Notes: a model not told the origin generated them from the letters alone. 64,000 nucleotides of DNA from Synechococcus sp. MW101C3 (GCF_002252635.1 NZ_NQKX01000001.1:1-64000), one strand, 5' to 3'. Positions 8,372-17,718 are shown, counted from the stretch's first letter. A program made the numbers and translations.

Positions 8372-9358
8372 GTGAAGTGGGCATTAGTAGAAGGCCACAC
8401 CTGGCCACAGGAAGGGGATATGGACCAGACAACGTATGGGTTTCGCAACTATCTCTTGCCGACCGGCGACTGTCAGGCCGTAGTCGATCTGGATATAATC
8501 AATGCTTGGCATCCTGAGTCTATACCCTATAGCTGTTTTCTTTTCGCAGATGAGCTATGCGAAAGTCGGCTGCCCCTGTACGTCCCTCGGCGGTTTCGAG
8601 TTGGCATACTCAAGGAGTCGCCTAACCACATCAAAAAAATCAATACAGCATATCTCCGCAGGCACTTTCCCTTGGTCCTTTCTCATCTAAGGAGTCACAT
8701 TGAACTTGGCCCTCCTTTCCGCTTGCTTCCATATAGCTCCAACTTTTTGGGAGTTAGACCTTTTTGTCAGACTCCCCGCCTCCCTAGTGTTGGCAGGAAA
8801 CAGAAGCTTTGTTCATTTGTAGGCAATCTCAATCATGATGTATCTTTTCCGGGATATCGGCTTAGGCGAGATGTCTATCACGTTGTACAAGGTGATTTAC
8901 GCGTGAGTTGCTACGGTCGAAGTCTCCGCCCTGTTGAGGCCAAAATTGAGGCTCTTGAGCCATTTGCGTTTTCCATCGCCATGGAGAACTCGCGCGAAGA
9001 CTTTTACTTTACGGAAAAACTGATTGATTGCATTCTGGCTGGAACTATCCCTTTGTATTGGGGATGCCCTTCAATCGCTAAGTTCTTCGACCCATGTGGC
9101 ATTCTATCATTTTCATGCATTTCTGAGCTTCGCAAGTTAATTGACCAGCTAAGCATAGAAGAGTATCGTAGGCTGCGGCCCTATGTCGAGCTTAATTTTC
9201 ACAGAGCGCTAAGCGAAAGAGTGGCCGACTTTCATGGCTATCTCCATCGCGCCAGCAAAGACATCCTTTCTCTTGATCTAGCCAATGACGAGTGTACCCA
9301 TCTGTTGCAATACAGGCCTTCTGACAAGCTCGCCGCTCGCCTGAGAAAGTGGATCTAG
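8372..9358 (+). CDS. GT10-like (fucosyltransferase-type) glycosyltransferase
   Basis: About 328 residues. Residues about 199-218 read FSIAMENSREDFYFTEKLID, followed by LAGTIPLYWGCPSIAKFF. This matches the conserved C-terminal core of GT10 alpha-1,3/4-fucosyltransferases (ENS..x..TEK, AG.xPxYWG), which binds GDP-fucose. The gene is clearly richer in A+T than its neighbours, suggesting acquisition from elsewhere. An internal ATG at 8420 is an alternative start. Transfer of fucose or a related deoxysugar onto the polysaccharide is the likely role; the acceptor is unknown. Confidence 0.75.
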   Translation: MKWALVEGHTWPQEGDMDQTTYGFRNYLLPTGDCQAVVDLDIINAWHPESIPYSCFLFADELCESRLPLYVPRRFRVGILKESPNHIKKINTAYLRRHFPLVLSHLRSHIELGPPFRLLPYSSNFLGVRPFCQTPRLPSVGRKQKLCSFVGNLNHDVSFPGYRLRRDVYHVVQGDLRVSCYGRSLRPVEAKIEALEPFAFSIAMENSREDFYFTEKLIDCILAGTIPLYWGCPSIAKFFDPCGILSFSCISELRKLIDQLSIEEYRRLRPYVELNFHRALSERVADFHGYLHRASKDILSLDLANDECTHLLQYRPSDKLAARLRKWI

Positions 9359-9411
9359 TCGCTTCTACAACGTGGCAATGGCCTCAAGCGGGCTGGATCC
9401 ACAAGGCAGAG

Positions 9412-10419
9412 ATGCTGGCCATTCCGGCCGAGGAGAGTGCTGATCTGGCCGCTCTGGTGCAGCGACCAGCCGTGAGCGTGATCATGTTGGCCTACAACCA
9501 TGCACCCTGGCTGGAGGAGGCCGTGGAGAGTGTGATGCGCCAGCAGATCGCCGAGCCCTTTGAGCTGCTGATCGGTGAAGACTGCTCCAGCGATCACACC
9601 CTCGAGCTGGCCCTCAGTCTGCAGCGGACTTGGCCCGAACATATCCGGGTCATTCACGCCTCCACCAACGTGGGCATCCGCGACAACGTGCTGCGCTTGC
9701 TGGTGCGGGCACGGGCCTCAGTGGTCGCCTTCCTTGAGGGCGACGACCACTGGGTGTGCGACACCAAACTTCAGCAGCAACTTGCTCTGCTGAAGGCCGA
9801 CCCCTCCCTTTCCTGTGTGGCCGGCATCACCCAGAATCGCCCCGTGGCGCTGCCCCCTGGCGGGCGCAGCAGATTCCGGCTGCCGGATCTGCTGCGCCGC
9901 TATCCCGTTCATAGCTCGGCACTGATGTTTCGCGCTGAGCTTGCCATTCCTTATCCAAACTTCCCGGAAGGGGCCTTTGATTCGATGCTGCTGGCCCTAC
10001 TCGCCTCCAAAGGGGATTGCGGCATGATCTTCGAACCCCTCTCCTACTACCGCCGCCATCCCGGCGGCTATTGGACGGGTGCCGAGCGCTGCCAGCGCCT
10101 GACCCTGAGCCGGGAGTGCATTGATGCCATCGATGCCTTTTTTTTCGGACGCTTTAGCCGCGAATTGGCCGACCGGGAATTCTGGATTTATGGGATGGAC
10201 TGGCACCTGCCTGAGCACCAGCCCTGGGCGCATTGGCGCCAGTCGTGGGGAATCCTGTACAACCAGGGATCCAGGCTTCTGGCCCGTTCACCGGGGCGCT
10301 TTCTGCTGCTCAGTCTGCGCACGTTGTTGCAGCCCCTCAGCTTTGCGATTGGATGGCTGCGCCGGAGAGCGGCCCTGGGCAGTCGCTTCGGGTTTTTCCT
10401 TGGCATCTCCCAGCCGTGA
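9412..10419 (+). CDS. GT2 family glycosyltransferase
   Basis: GT-A fold transferase of about 335 residues. The N-terminus has VSVIMLAYNHAPWLEEAVES, then LLIGEDCSSDHTLELAL and the nucleotide-sugar-binding region VAFLEGDDHWV, which carries the family's acidic motif. ATG 9412 was chosen because an AAGG lies about ten bases upstream and the GT2 core starts soon after. A GTG at 9349 would overlap the previous gene by 10 nt and is possible. GC content returns to the locus norm here. Its stop overlaps the start of the acyltransferase gene (GTGA). Confidence 0.85.
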   Translation: MLAIPAEESADLAALVQRPAVSVIMLAYNHAPWLEEAVESVMRQQIAEPFELLIGEDCSSDHTLELALSLQRTWPEHIRVIHASTNVGIRDNVLRLLVRARASVVAFLEGDDHWVCDTKLQQQLALLKADPSLSCVAGITQNRPVALPPGGRSRFRLPDLLRRYPVHSSALMFRAELAIPYPNFPEGAFDSMLLALLASKGDCGMIFEPLSYYRRHPGGYWTGAERCQRLTLSRECIDAIDAFFFGRFSRELADREFWIYGMDWHLPEHQPWAHWRQSWGILYNQGSRLLARSPGRFLLLSLRTLLQPLSFAIGWLRRRAALGSRFGFFLGISQP

Positions 10420-11084
10420 GCGAGGTTCCGCTGCTGCTGTTCGGCGCCGGTGGCCATGCCCATGCGCTGCTTGCCGTGCTGGAGCGGCACGCTGGCTTCA
10501 CGCCTGTGGGCCTGATTGATTCCTTCCAGACCCCAGGCACGTTGGCCCACGGGATTCCCGTCCTTGGTGGCGAGAGCGATTTGCCTCAGCTGTGCCAATC
10601 CCATGGGGTACACCATCTGCTCGTTGCCATCGGAGCCAACCTTCAGCGCCAGGCGATCACGCGTCGTCTGGCCGCCTGCCTGCCGGATGTGATGTTCCCG
10701 GCCCTGATTGATCCCACCGCCGTGGTGGCCGCCGATGCCCACCTCGGTGCCGGAGCGGTGGTGATGGCCCAGGCCCATGTGGGCGCGGGCTGTGAGCTGG
10801 GTGAGGGAGTGCTGGTGAACACCCGGGCCAGCCTTGATCACGATTCACGCCTGGATGCCTTTGCCAGCCTTGCCCCCGGGGTGATCGCCGGCGGACGCGT
10901 GTGGATCGGCGAGCGCAGCGCCATCGGCCTCGGCGCCATGCTCCGCAACGACATCGGAATCGGTGCCGACACGGTGGTGGGGGCAGGCTCTCTGGTGTTG
11001 GGGGATCTGGCTGCAGGGGTGATGGCCTACGGAGCGCCCGCCCTGGTGATCCGCAGTCGCCAGCCCGATGAGCCCTATCTCTGA
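10416..11084 (+). CDS. NeuD/PglD-type sugar O/N-acyltransferase
   Basis: About 222 residues. The start is GTG 10416, which overlaps the upstream stop (GTGA) and puts the nucleotide-binding start LLLFGAGGHAHALLAVLE at the N-terminus, as in this family. The C-terminal half is a left-handed beta-helix of hexapeptide repeats (VVAADAHLGAGAVVMAQAHV, CELGEGVLVNTRAS, RVWIGERSAIGLGAML). The catalytic His is probably in ASLDHDSRLDAFASL. Family members acetylate amino or sialic-acid-type sugars using acetyl-CoA. The broken DegT gene fits a bacillosamine-like pathway, but a dedicated dehydratase is not seen here. Confidence 0.85.
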   Translation: MSEVPLLLFGAGGHAHALLAVLERHAGFTPVGLIDSFQTPGTLAHGIPVLGGESDLPQLCQSHGVHHLLVAIGANLQRQAITRRLAACLPDVMFPALIDPTAVVAADAHLGAGAVVMAQAHVGAGCELGEGVLVNTRASLDHDSRLDAFASLAPGVIAGGRVWIGERSAIGLGAMLRNDIGIGADTVVGAGSLVLGDLAAGVMAYGAPALVIRSRQPDEPYL

Positions 11085-11090
11085 GCCTGG

Positions 11091-12056
11091 ATGCCGATGA
11101 GTGAGCTTCTCGTTTCCACAATCATTCCGGTGTTCAACCGCCCTGAGATGGTGCGGGCGGCCGTGGCCTCGGTGCTAGCCCAGACCCACCGGCCCATCGA
11201 GATCCTGTTGGTGGATGACGGCTCCACCGACCACACGCCACAGGTGCTGGCCGAGCTGCAGGCGGCCCATCCCGAAGAGATCCGGGTGCTCGGCCAGACC
11301 AATGCCGGCGCCGGTGCCGCGCGTGAAACCGGTCGCCTTGCCGCCGGCGGCGCGTTCATCCAGTACCTGGACAGCGACGACCTGCTCCTGCCCAACAAGT
11401 TCGCAGACCAGTTGGCGGCCCTTGAGGCCCATCCCGACTGCGCGATCGCCTACGGCACCTCCCGCCACGTGCATGCCGATGGCCGTGTGCTGGAGGATCC
11501 CAGCCGCCACACCGCCGAGCAGATCGATTACCTCTTCCCCCTGCTGCTGGTGGAGCGCTGGTGGCACACCCACACGCCGTTGTTTCGCCGCTGGATCAGT
11601 GATGCCGCCGGCCCATGGCCTCCCTTTCGCCCGGAAGACTGGGATCTCGAAGCCCGCATGGCTGCTCTGCAGCCCCGGCTGATCCACTGCGGCAGCACCG
11701 TCTCGGTGCAGGTGGACCATGAGTCGGCCAACCGGGTCACCCGGGGCTCCGGCGGGGCCGCCCTGCGCGATGCCGCCCACTTCTACCCCCGCCTCTATGG
11801 CGCTGCCCTGCTGGCCGGCGTGCCCTTCGATGCCCCCGAATGGCAACGGTTCAGTGACGAGTGTTTCGTGAGGGCGCGGCTGTTGCATCAGGAGGGGGAG
11901 GAGGCTCTCGGCGATCGCCTGCTGCAGCTGGCGGCACTCAGCGCTTCCGATAAAGGCCGGTTGATCCGAAGCTACGGGCTGCTCAGCCGGCTGCTCGGTC
12001 CGGCACTGGGGTCGCGCCTGGCGCAGTTGCTGCGCACCGGCCGCTGGCCGGTATGA
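11091..12056 (+). CDS. GT2 family glycosyltransferase
   Basis: About 321 residues. The N-terminal GT-A domain has VSTIIPVFNRPEMVRAAVAS, LVDDGSTDHTPQVLAEL and the metal/nucleotide site QYLDSDDLLLPNKF. The C-terminal part is variable and probably sets acceptor specificity. ATG codons at 11091 and 11097 are both possible. The stop overlaps the next gene by four bases (ATGA), indicating a shared transcript and coupled translation. Confidence 0.88.
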   Translation: MPMSELLVSTIIPVFNRPEMVRAAVASVLAQTHRPIEILLVDDGSTDHTPQVLAELQAAHPEEIRVLGQTNAGAGAARETGRLAAGGAFIQYLDSDDLLLPNKFADQLAALEAHPDCAIAYGTSRHVHADGRVLEDPSRHTAEQIDYLFPLLLVERWWHTHTPLFRRWISDAAGPWPPFRPEDWDLEARMAALQPRLIHCGSTVSVQVDHESANRVTRGSGGAALRDAAHFYPRLYGAALLAGVPFDAPEWQRFSDECFVRARLLHQEGEEALGDRLLQLAALSASDKGRLIRSYGLLSRLLGPALGSRLAQLLRTGRWPV

Positions 12057-13009
12057 GTCCGCACGCCCCACCCCTTGTGAGCGTGCTGATGCTCACCCAT
12101 AACCACGCGCCATACCTGCAGAAGGCCATTGCCTCGGTGCAGGCCCAGACCTGGACCCACTGGGAGCTGCTCATCGGTGAAGACGCCTCCACTGACACCA
12201 CCGCGTTGATCGCCTCCGCCGCTGTCGCCAGCCATCCAGCGCGCATCCAGGTGTTGTCGTCACCCGAGGGAGCGCTCGGCTTTCACCGCAACTTCGCCCG
12301 CCTGCTTGCACGGGCGAGCGGCGAATACGTGGCCTTTCTGGAGGGCGACGACTGGTGGCTGGAGCCCACCAAGCTGGAGCGCCAGATGAGCCTGCTCGAC
12401 GCTGATCCCAGCCTGGCCTTCTGCGGTGCCCGCACCCGGGTGGTGGATGAGCGCCAGGCTCCAACCGCCGCCAGCACACCGCCCGAGATCGGTCCCCCGC
12501 CCGGCACGAGCCGCCTGAGCTTTGAGCAACTGATCGATAGCTATGGCTTCCACTTCTCCAGCGTGCTGATGCGGCGTGAGGTGGTGGAACTGCCGAGCTG
12601 GATCTTCGAGCAATACTGCCTCGACCGCCCCCTCTATCTGCTAGCAGCCAGCCATGGCGATGCGGCTGTGCTCGATCAGGTGGTGTCGGCGTATCGCCTT
12701 CATGACAGCGGCGTGTGGGGTCCCCTCTCGCCACTGCAGAAGGCCCGGCGCAGCCGGGCGCTGTTCCGCTGCTTCCGCCGGTATTTTCCGGTGCGCCACC
12801 GCCGCAGGTTCCGCATCGCCCTCAGCCACATCCTCTGGAGTTATCTGGCCGATGCCTTGTGCCAGGGCCAGCGACGTGAAGCACTGGCGATCCTGGCGAT
12901 GGGGGTTGCAGCGGCTCCGGGGTTGCGGCTGCGGAGGCAGCCCAGGATCACCCTCGGCGCTCTGCGGCGATCGCTGATTCCGCCAGCCGCTCGCCTGCCA
13001 TGCCGGTGA
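12053..13009 (+). CDS. GT2 family glycosyltransferase
   Basis: About 318 residues. VSVLMLTHNHAPYLQKAIAS, LLIGEDASTDTTALIAS and VAFLEGDDWWLEPTKLE mark a GT-A fold. Its core strongly resembles the transferase at 9412-10419 (LLIGEDxSxD, AFLEGDDxW), so the two may be ancient paralogues. The ATG overlaps the upstream stop (ATGA), and its own stop falls within the first codons of the collapsed GT4 gene. Confidence 0.87.
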   Translation: MSPHAPPLVSVLMLTHNHAPYLQKAIASVQAQTWTHWELLIGEDASTDTTALIASAAVASHPARIQVLSSPEGALGFHRNFARLLARASGEYVAFLEGDDWWLEPTKLERQMSLLDADPSLAFCGARTRVVDERQAPTAASTPPEIGPPPGTSRLSFEQLIDSYGFHFSSVLMRREVVELPSWIFEQYCLDRPLYLLAASHGDAAVLDQVVSAYRLHDSGVWGPLSPLQKARRSRALFRCFRRYFPVRHRRRFRIALSHILWSYLADALCQGQRREALAILAMGVAAAPGLRLRRQPRITLGALRRSLIPPAARLPCR

Positions 13010-13523
13010 TCTGCCACAGCCATCCCCCGGCAACGGCCGTGGGAAGGTGCTTCGGCCGGCGGAAATCGGCCTCAGCCCGCCACCCCACACTCCTGCCGAG
13101 CATTGGCGGCAGCGGCCGCTGCGGCTACTGTTCGTGGGCCGGCTGGAACCGGTGAAGGGGGTGGATGTGCTGCTCAATGCCCTCGCTCTGCTGCGCGATC
13201 GGGGCGTGGATGTGCAGCCGCATGAGATCCGTCGTGCCAGCCCCAACCAGGGTGCGGATCTCGACTGCCGGATCCGGGAGCTTGGTGCTCTGGTGCAGCG
13301 CCTGGGCCCGATTCCTCGCCGCGACTTGACTAAGCACCACCGCCGCTGCCATCTGGTGGTGGCTGGGGAGACGGGGGGGCTGGCGGATGCCCTGGAGCAA
13401 CTGGATGCTGATCGCCTCACCGTGGCGCACCTGGCGGAGAAGGCGCGCGCGAGAGGGTTGCAGTTCGGCTGGGAGGCCAATGTGAAGGCGTTGCAGTGGC
13501 TGATCACAGCCACTCCGGTGTGA
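13000..13523 (+). pseudogene. Collapsed GT4 glycosyltransferase
   Basis: An ATG at 13000, overlapping the previous gene, begins MPVICHSHPPATA, a typical GT4 N-terminus, but this frame soon degenerates. From about 13100 another frame gives RPLRLLFVGRLEPVKGVDVL, the start of the GT4 C-terminal domain. It continues with RLGPIPRRDLTKHHRRCHLV and then jumps to GLADALEQLDADRLTVA. Most of the N-terminal domain and the nucleotide-binding EX7E stretch are missing. The remaining frame of about 158 codons ends at TGA 13521-13523. The pattern indicates internal deletions plus a frameshift. Confidence 0.75.
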
Positions 13524-14563
13524 TGGCATCGACACCCGTAAGCCAGCCTCGCGTCTCTGTTTTGATTCCCACCTACAACGGTGGCGATTGGCTACTGGAT
13601 GCGATCCGCTCCAGTGTGGATCGTCAGAGCGTGAGCGTCGAGGTGATCGTGGTGGATGATGCCTCCACGGACGACACATCGGAGCGGGTCGCACGCAGCT
13701 TCCCCGAAGTGCAGTTGATCCGACAGCCTTGCAACAGCGGCTCGGGGGCCCGTGGCCGTAACACTGGCTTGGAGCATGCTCGTGGCGACTATGTGAAATT
13801 CCTGGATCACGACGATCTGCTGGAGCCGGAAACACTGCCCCTGGAGGTTGCTGCAGCAGACGCTGAATCCGCTGACATGGTGATGTGCCGATGGGGAGAT
13901 GTGCGCACGGATCCCCAGGGCTCTTTGATCGAAGCCACCAGGCGTGTGTTCATCCCCCCAGCACCGGATCGGCTTGTGGAAGCGATCCTGCTGGACGAAA
14001 AAGTGCCCTACACGGCGGGGGTGCTCTATCGCCGAACCTACATCGCAGATCAGCGCTGGGATGCACGCCTTACGATCAACGACGACTTTGACTGGTTCTG
14101 CCGCAATGCCCTCAGAGGTGGGCGCATCATCCGCCTGGATCATGTGAGCTATTACTGGCGGCTGCACAGCCAGTCGATCCAGGGGCGCCAGGGTGCGAAT
14201 CGGATGAGCTTCTTGGAAGCAGTCTATATCAGGAGTCACGTCTACAGCCAGGTGATGGATTCCCTTCTTCTCGCTGGGGGGATGACACCTGAAAGGGGAA
14301 GGCTGCTGGTTCGCCAGCTCTATAGCGGCCTACGCTGTTTAGCACGTTTTGATACAGCCGCATGTCAGAAAGTCTTGCAGCGCATCCAGCAGCTTGAGCC
14401 CCGCTTCCAGCTCGATGAAACCTGCGAGCCGAATCGCACGATTCGTGCGGTGGTGTCTGTGCTGGGGCTACGCAGATGGCTAGGCGTCTATCGCACTCTA
14501 AAAATTCCTCAGGATCGCCTCTGTCCACTCCAGGGGCGAGTGGAGTTCTTTACGAATAGCTGA
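13523..14563 (+). CDS. GT2 family glycosyltransferase
   Basis: About 346 residues. The ATG at 13523 overlaps the preceding stop (TGATG). The GT-A domain has VSVLIPTYNGGDWLLDAIRS, VVDDASTDDTSERVA and KFLDHDDLLEPETL with the acidic metal site. FDWFCRNALRGGRIIRLD is a conserved later element. It ends the first run of closely packed glycosyltransferase genes; a gene-free gap of about 380 nt follows. Confidence 0.88.
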   Translation: MASTPVSQPRVSVLIPTYNGGDWLLDAIRSSVDRQSVSVEVIVVDDASTDDTSERVARSFPEVQLIRQPCNSGSGARGRNTGLEHARGDYVKFLDHDDLLEPETLPLEVAAADAESADMVMCRWGDVRTDPQGSLIEATRRVFIPPAPDRLVEAILLDEKVPYTAGVLYRRTYIADQRWDARLTINDDFDWFCRNALRGGRIIRLDHVSYYWRLHSQSIQGRQGANRMSFLEAVYIRSHVYSQVMDSLLLAGGMTPERGRLLVRQLYSGLRCLARFDTAACQKVLQRIQQLEPRFQLDETCEPNRTIRAVVSVLGLRRWLGVYRTLKIPQDRLCPLQGRVEFFTNS

Positions 14564-14941
14564 AGCGAATGGCTCATGTTCAGCAAACTAGGTTTGTGGA
14601 ACTCTGCATCGAACGAATTCCTGGAGTGGCGGAATCAGGCCGTGTCCTTGAGGAAGGCAGCTGGGCTGCCTGCGGGGGGGCGCAACCATCCTATGGATGC
14701 CAATGTCGAGGATGCGTTTTCTCAGCTTTGATTGAAATTCAACCCATCGCCCTGATCCTGAACCGATATTGTGTGGCCATGGTCTTTGTACGCTGTCCAG
14801 GAGTTAGAAAGACCCTAAACATGACCATCTCAGCTTGCATGATGCTAAGGGTCCCGGAGAATCACCCCAAGGATCTCCGGCCTCCCGCAGATGTGGAGCA
14901 TCCGTGCGTGAGCTCCACACACCCTGGCGGGATCTGAATTC
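14564..14941. other. Intergenic gap with a stem-loop at 14892-14919
   Basis: No convincing gene: a 122-codon open frame here has no recognisable motif and odd composition. A perfect 8-bp stem TGTGGAGC/GCTCCACA (14892-14899 and 14912-14919) with a 12-nt loop sits just ahead of the next GT4 gene. It lacks a T run, so it is not a classical terminator; it may affect mRNA processing or be chance. A promoter for the next operon probably lies in this gap. Confidence 0.4.
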
Positions 14942-16099
14942 ATGCGGATCGCCGCTGTGCTTCAGGAGCTTGATGGGGGTGGCTCCGTGGCCAGCTGTTG
15001 CCTCAACCAGCTTGCCGTCCTCGCCCATTCTCACCAGTGTTTTCTGATCACTACGGCTGGTTCTGGTGAGGAGCTTGTCGCCATGCCTGCCCCTGTGCGG
15101 GTGCGGAGGCTATACGTGCCAAGGCTGGGCTTGTTGCACCGCTTTGCCCATGTTCCGCGCCAGATCCTGTTCATCCTTTTGGTGGGTGTGGCCCTCTGCC
15201 GCTGGAACAAGCGGGAGCGACCAGACTTGGTGCTGTTCCACAGCCATCCCCCCACAGCTGTGTTGGCGCCCATTCTTCACAAGGTGCTGGGCTGCCGGGT
15301 GGCGATGGTGATGCATGGTGACATCCGCGATCGTCCGGCTGGTACCTACGATCCGCGTCTAACGTGGTGGTATCGGGTCACCACACCCGTCGCCTACCGG
15401 AGCGCAGATGCCGTGTTGGCTCTTTCGCCCTACATGGCCCAGTGGGCCATCGCCGGAGGGGCGGATTCCGGCAACGTCTATCTCACTCCCAACGGAGTGG
15501 ATGCCGACGAGATCGGTGCCGATATGCCGCCCACCGCTCCGCTCGGGGAGGGTCTGCTGTACGTGGGGCGCCTCGAACACAACAAGGGGGTGGATCTGCT
15601 GATCGAGGCCTTTTGCCGCATCGCGCCTCAGTGGCCGGCCCTCCGCCTCACTTGCATCGGGAGTTCATCCCACGCGTTTCGCCTGGGGCTGGACCTGATC
15701 TTGGACACAGCACGCCTCTCCGACAGGGTTACCTTTCTCCCGCCCCTGTCACGCAAGCTACTTGGCCGTTTCTACCGAGAGAGTGTTCTGGTGGTGATCC
15801 CCTCCCGCAGCGAAACCCAGTCCACCGTGGCGATGGAAGCGATGGCGGCCGGCCGTGCCGTTCTCGCCTCGAACACTGGTGGTAACCCGATGCTGGTGGA
15901 TGTACCCAGAACTGGTCTGCTGTTCACCAACGGTGACGCCGACGATCTCACCGAGCGGCTCGAGCAGTTGCTCCACAGTCCTGCAGAGCTTGCCGCCATG
16001 GGCCATGCGGGCTACCAACGACATCAGGCTCACTTTTCCCGGCAGAGAGCGGGCGAGAGGTTGCAGGTTGCCGTTGATCGCCTCACAGGACGCCGGTGA
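14942..16099 (+). CDS. GT4 family glycosyltransferase
   Basis: GT-B fold retaining transferase of about 385 residues. The N-terminal domain starts MRIAAVLQELDGGGSVASCC with a Gly-rich donor loop. The C-terminal domain has LLYVGRLEHNKGVDLLIEAF, and the EX7E-type nucleotide-sugar site is SRSETQSTVAMEAMAAGRAV, with the two acidic residues in the expected spacing. Its stop overlaps the following gene by four bases (GTGA), so the two are probably co-translated. Confidence 0.9.
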   Translation: MRIAAVLQELDGGGSVASCCLNQLAVLAHSHQCFLITTAGSGEELVAMPAPVRVRRLYVPRLGLLHRFAHVPRQILFILLVGVALCRWNKRERPDLVLFHSHPPTAVLAPILHKVLGCRVAMVMHGDIRDRPAGTYDPRLTWWYRVTTPVAYRSADAVLALSPYMAQWAIAGGADSGNVYLTPNGVDADEIGADMPPTAPLGEGLLYVGRLEHNKGVDLLIEAFCRIAPQWPALRLTCIGSSSHAFRLGLDLILDTARLSDRVTFLPPLSRKLLGRFYRESVLVVIPSRSETQSTVAMEAMAAGRAVLASNTGGNPMLVDVPRTGLLFTNGDADDLTERLEQLLHSPAELAAMGHAGYQRHQAHFSRQRAGERLQVAVDRLTGRR

Positions 16100-17571
16100 C
16101 GCCCCTCAGCCTTGAGTTGGTCATCGACCTTGCCCAGCCCGCTCAGCAGACAATCGCCACACGGCTGCGAGAGGGTCTCAGGCCTGGTGAGGAACTGCGG
16201 GTTGTGCCTAGGCAGCATTGGCTTCCAGGCCTCTGTCGCAACCCTGGGGCAAGCGGCAGCGCTGCGGTGTGCGTGCTTCTGGCTGCGGCGGGGTGGCAGC
16301 CGGGGCAGGGGGGAGCCGCCGACCTCCCAGCCGCCGTGCTCATGCTTACTGAGCATGTGGACGGCCGTGCTCTCGAGATCGGCCCGGCCACAGGGCTCAT
16401 GGCTTCAGCGCGGGGTGAGCCGGCCTCGCATTTTCTCATTGGCAGACCCTTCGTAAGCCAGAGGTCCGCGGAACTGCTCGGCCTGGTGCAGCTGACGGTG
16501 CCCAGCCTGGCCCGCTGGAGGTTCCACCAGCAGCGCTGCCTCCGGGGCGCTGCCGACTATCTGCTCTGGTGGTTGCGTCTCTGCGATCAGCGGCAGGCTC
16601 TGCTGACGATCACGCCGTTGTCACACAGGCTGCCCCTGCAACCGGCCCTACCCATGAGCCGCCGTCTTCAGCTGGGGGCCAGTGGCCGCTGGGCCCTTGC
16701 CGGCACCCGGCGCCGCATCGGGCAGCGGTTCGCGGGTGAGGCCCAACCCTGGCGGGTCGGCATCGGCCAGCTTGAGCCAGGGGGCCAGCGACTGCAAGTT
16801 CTGCACGAGCTACCACCGCGCGGCACCGATTGGTTCGCCGATCCCTTCCTGGTGCGAGATGGGCCGAACACGTGGCTTTTTTGCGAGCGATGGGATGGGG
16901 CGGAAGGCCGTGGGGTGATCGATCTGTTCTGCGTGCGCTCGTGCGGCCTAGAAGCCTGCGGCACCGTGATTGCAGAGCCTTTCCATCTCTCCTTCCCCCG
17001 TGTGGTTCAGCACTCCGGTGCCTGGTTCGCCACAGTGGAAAGTGGCAGCAACAGCGATGTGCGCCTCTACCGAGCTCTCGCCTTCCCCCATCGCTGGAGG
17101 CTGGAGAGGCAGCTGCTCAGTGGCGAGGCCTGGATCGACCCGATCCTGATCCCTTCCTCGGCGGGCTGGTGGCTGCTGGTCAACACCCATCACTGTCCGG
17201 CTCTGCCAGCTTCTTCGGCGGCCGAGTTGCACCTGTTCCATAGCCCTGATTTGCTGGAGGGGCAATTCACCCCCCACCCGGGTTCACCACTGCGTGTGGA
17301 CAGCACTTGCGGTCGCAACGGAGGCCTGCTGCATCTGGAGGGTGAGCTTTTGCGGGTAGGCCAAGGCACCGGCATCGACAATGCCTATGGCCAAGGAATC
17401 CAGCTGTACCGGATCGACCAGATGGACAAAGGGCACTACAGAGAAACTACCCACGAGCTGGCATGGTTACGGAAGCTGCCACGAGACCTGAGAGCAAGCC
17501 ATCTTCACACTCTGAACAACGCTGGCCCTTGGATGGCGGTAGACTATCGCACACATCGGCGAGGTTTTTGA
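16096..17571 (+). CDS. Large protein with GINT1-N-like beta-propeller domain
   Basis: About 491 residues. The start is GTG 16096, overlapping the previous stop. Residues 1 to about 210 are not recognised; they contain LMLTEHVDGRALEIGP, and in related proteins this position often holds a formyltransferase-like or sugar-enzyme domain. Residues about 218-490 show the spaced pattern of the N-terminal propeller domain of glucosamine inositolphosphorylceramide transferase 1: WRVGIGQL, DWFADPFLV, LFCERWDG, EPFHLSFPRVV, WIDPILI, GRNGGLL. The role is probably in glycan modification, inferred from the propeller and the flanking transferases. The catalytic function is unknown. Confidence 0.6.
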   Translation: MTPLSLELVIDLAQPAQQTIATRLREGLRPGEELRVVPRQHWLPGLCRNPGASGSAAVCVLLAAAGWQPGQGGAADLPAAVLMLTEHVDGRALEIGPATGLMASARGEPASHFLIGRPFVSQRSAELLGLVQLTVPSLARWRFHQQRCLRGAADYLLWWLRLCDQRQALLTITPLSHRLPLQPALPMSRRLQLGASGRWALAGTRRRIGQRFAGEAQPWRVGIGQLEPGGQRLQVLHELPPRGTDWFADPFLVRDGPNTWLFCERWDGAEGRGVIDLFCVRSCGLEACGTVIAEPFHLSFPRVVQHSGAWFATVESGSNSDVRLYRALAFPHRWRLERQLLSGEAWIDPILIPSSAGWWLLVNTHHCPALPASSAAELHLFHSPDLLEGQFTPHPGSPLRVDSTCGRNGGLLHLEGELLRVGQGTGIDNAYGQGIQLYRIDQMDKGHYRETTHELAWLRKLPRDLRASHLHTLNNAGPWMAVDYRTHRRGF

Positions 17572-17718
17572 GCTGTCATGTTGCATGCAATCAGCCCAAT
17601 CAATATCAACCTGCTGAGTTCAAAGTCCAGGATTGCTGAAGCTTCTTGAAAGCACTGATACCTCCTCCTCCCATTTCCTTTGTTAATCCCATTAAAAGTA
17701 GATGGGGAACGGTGATCA

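Noticed and set aside
14569-14937. 122-codon frame in the gap before the GT4 gene
   Set aside because: No motif, unusual Cys content and no ribosome binding site; treated as non-coding.
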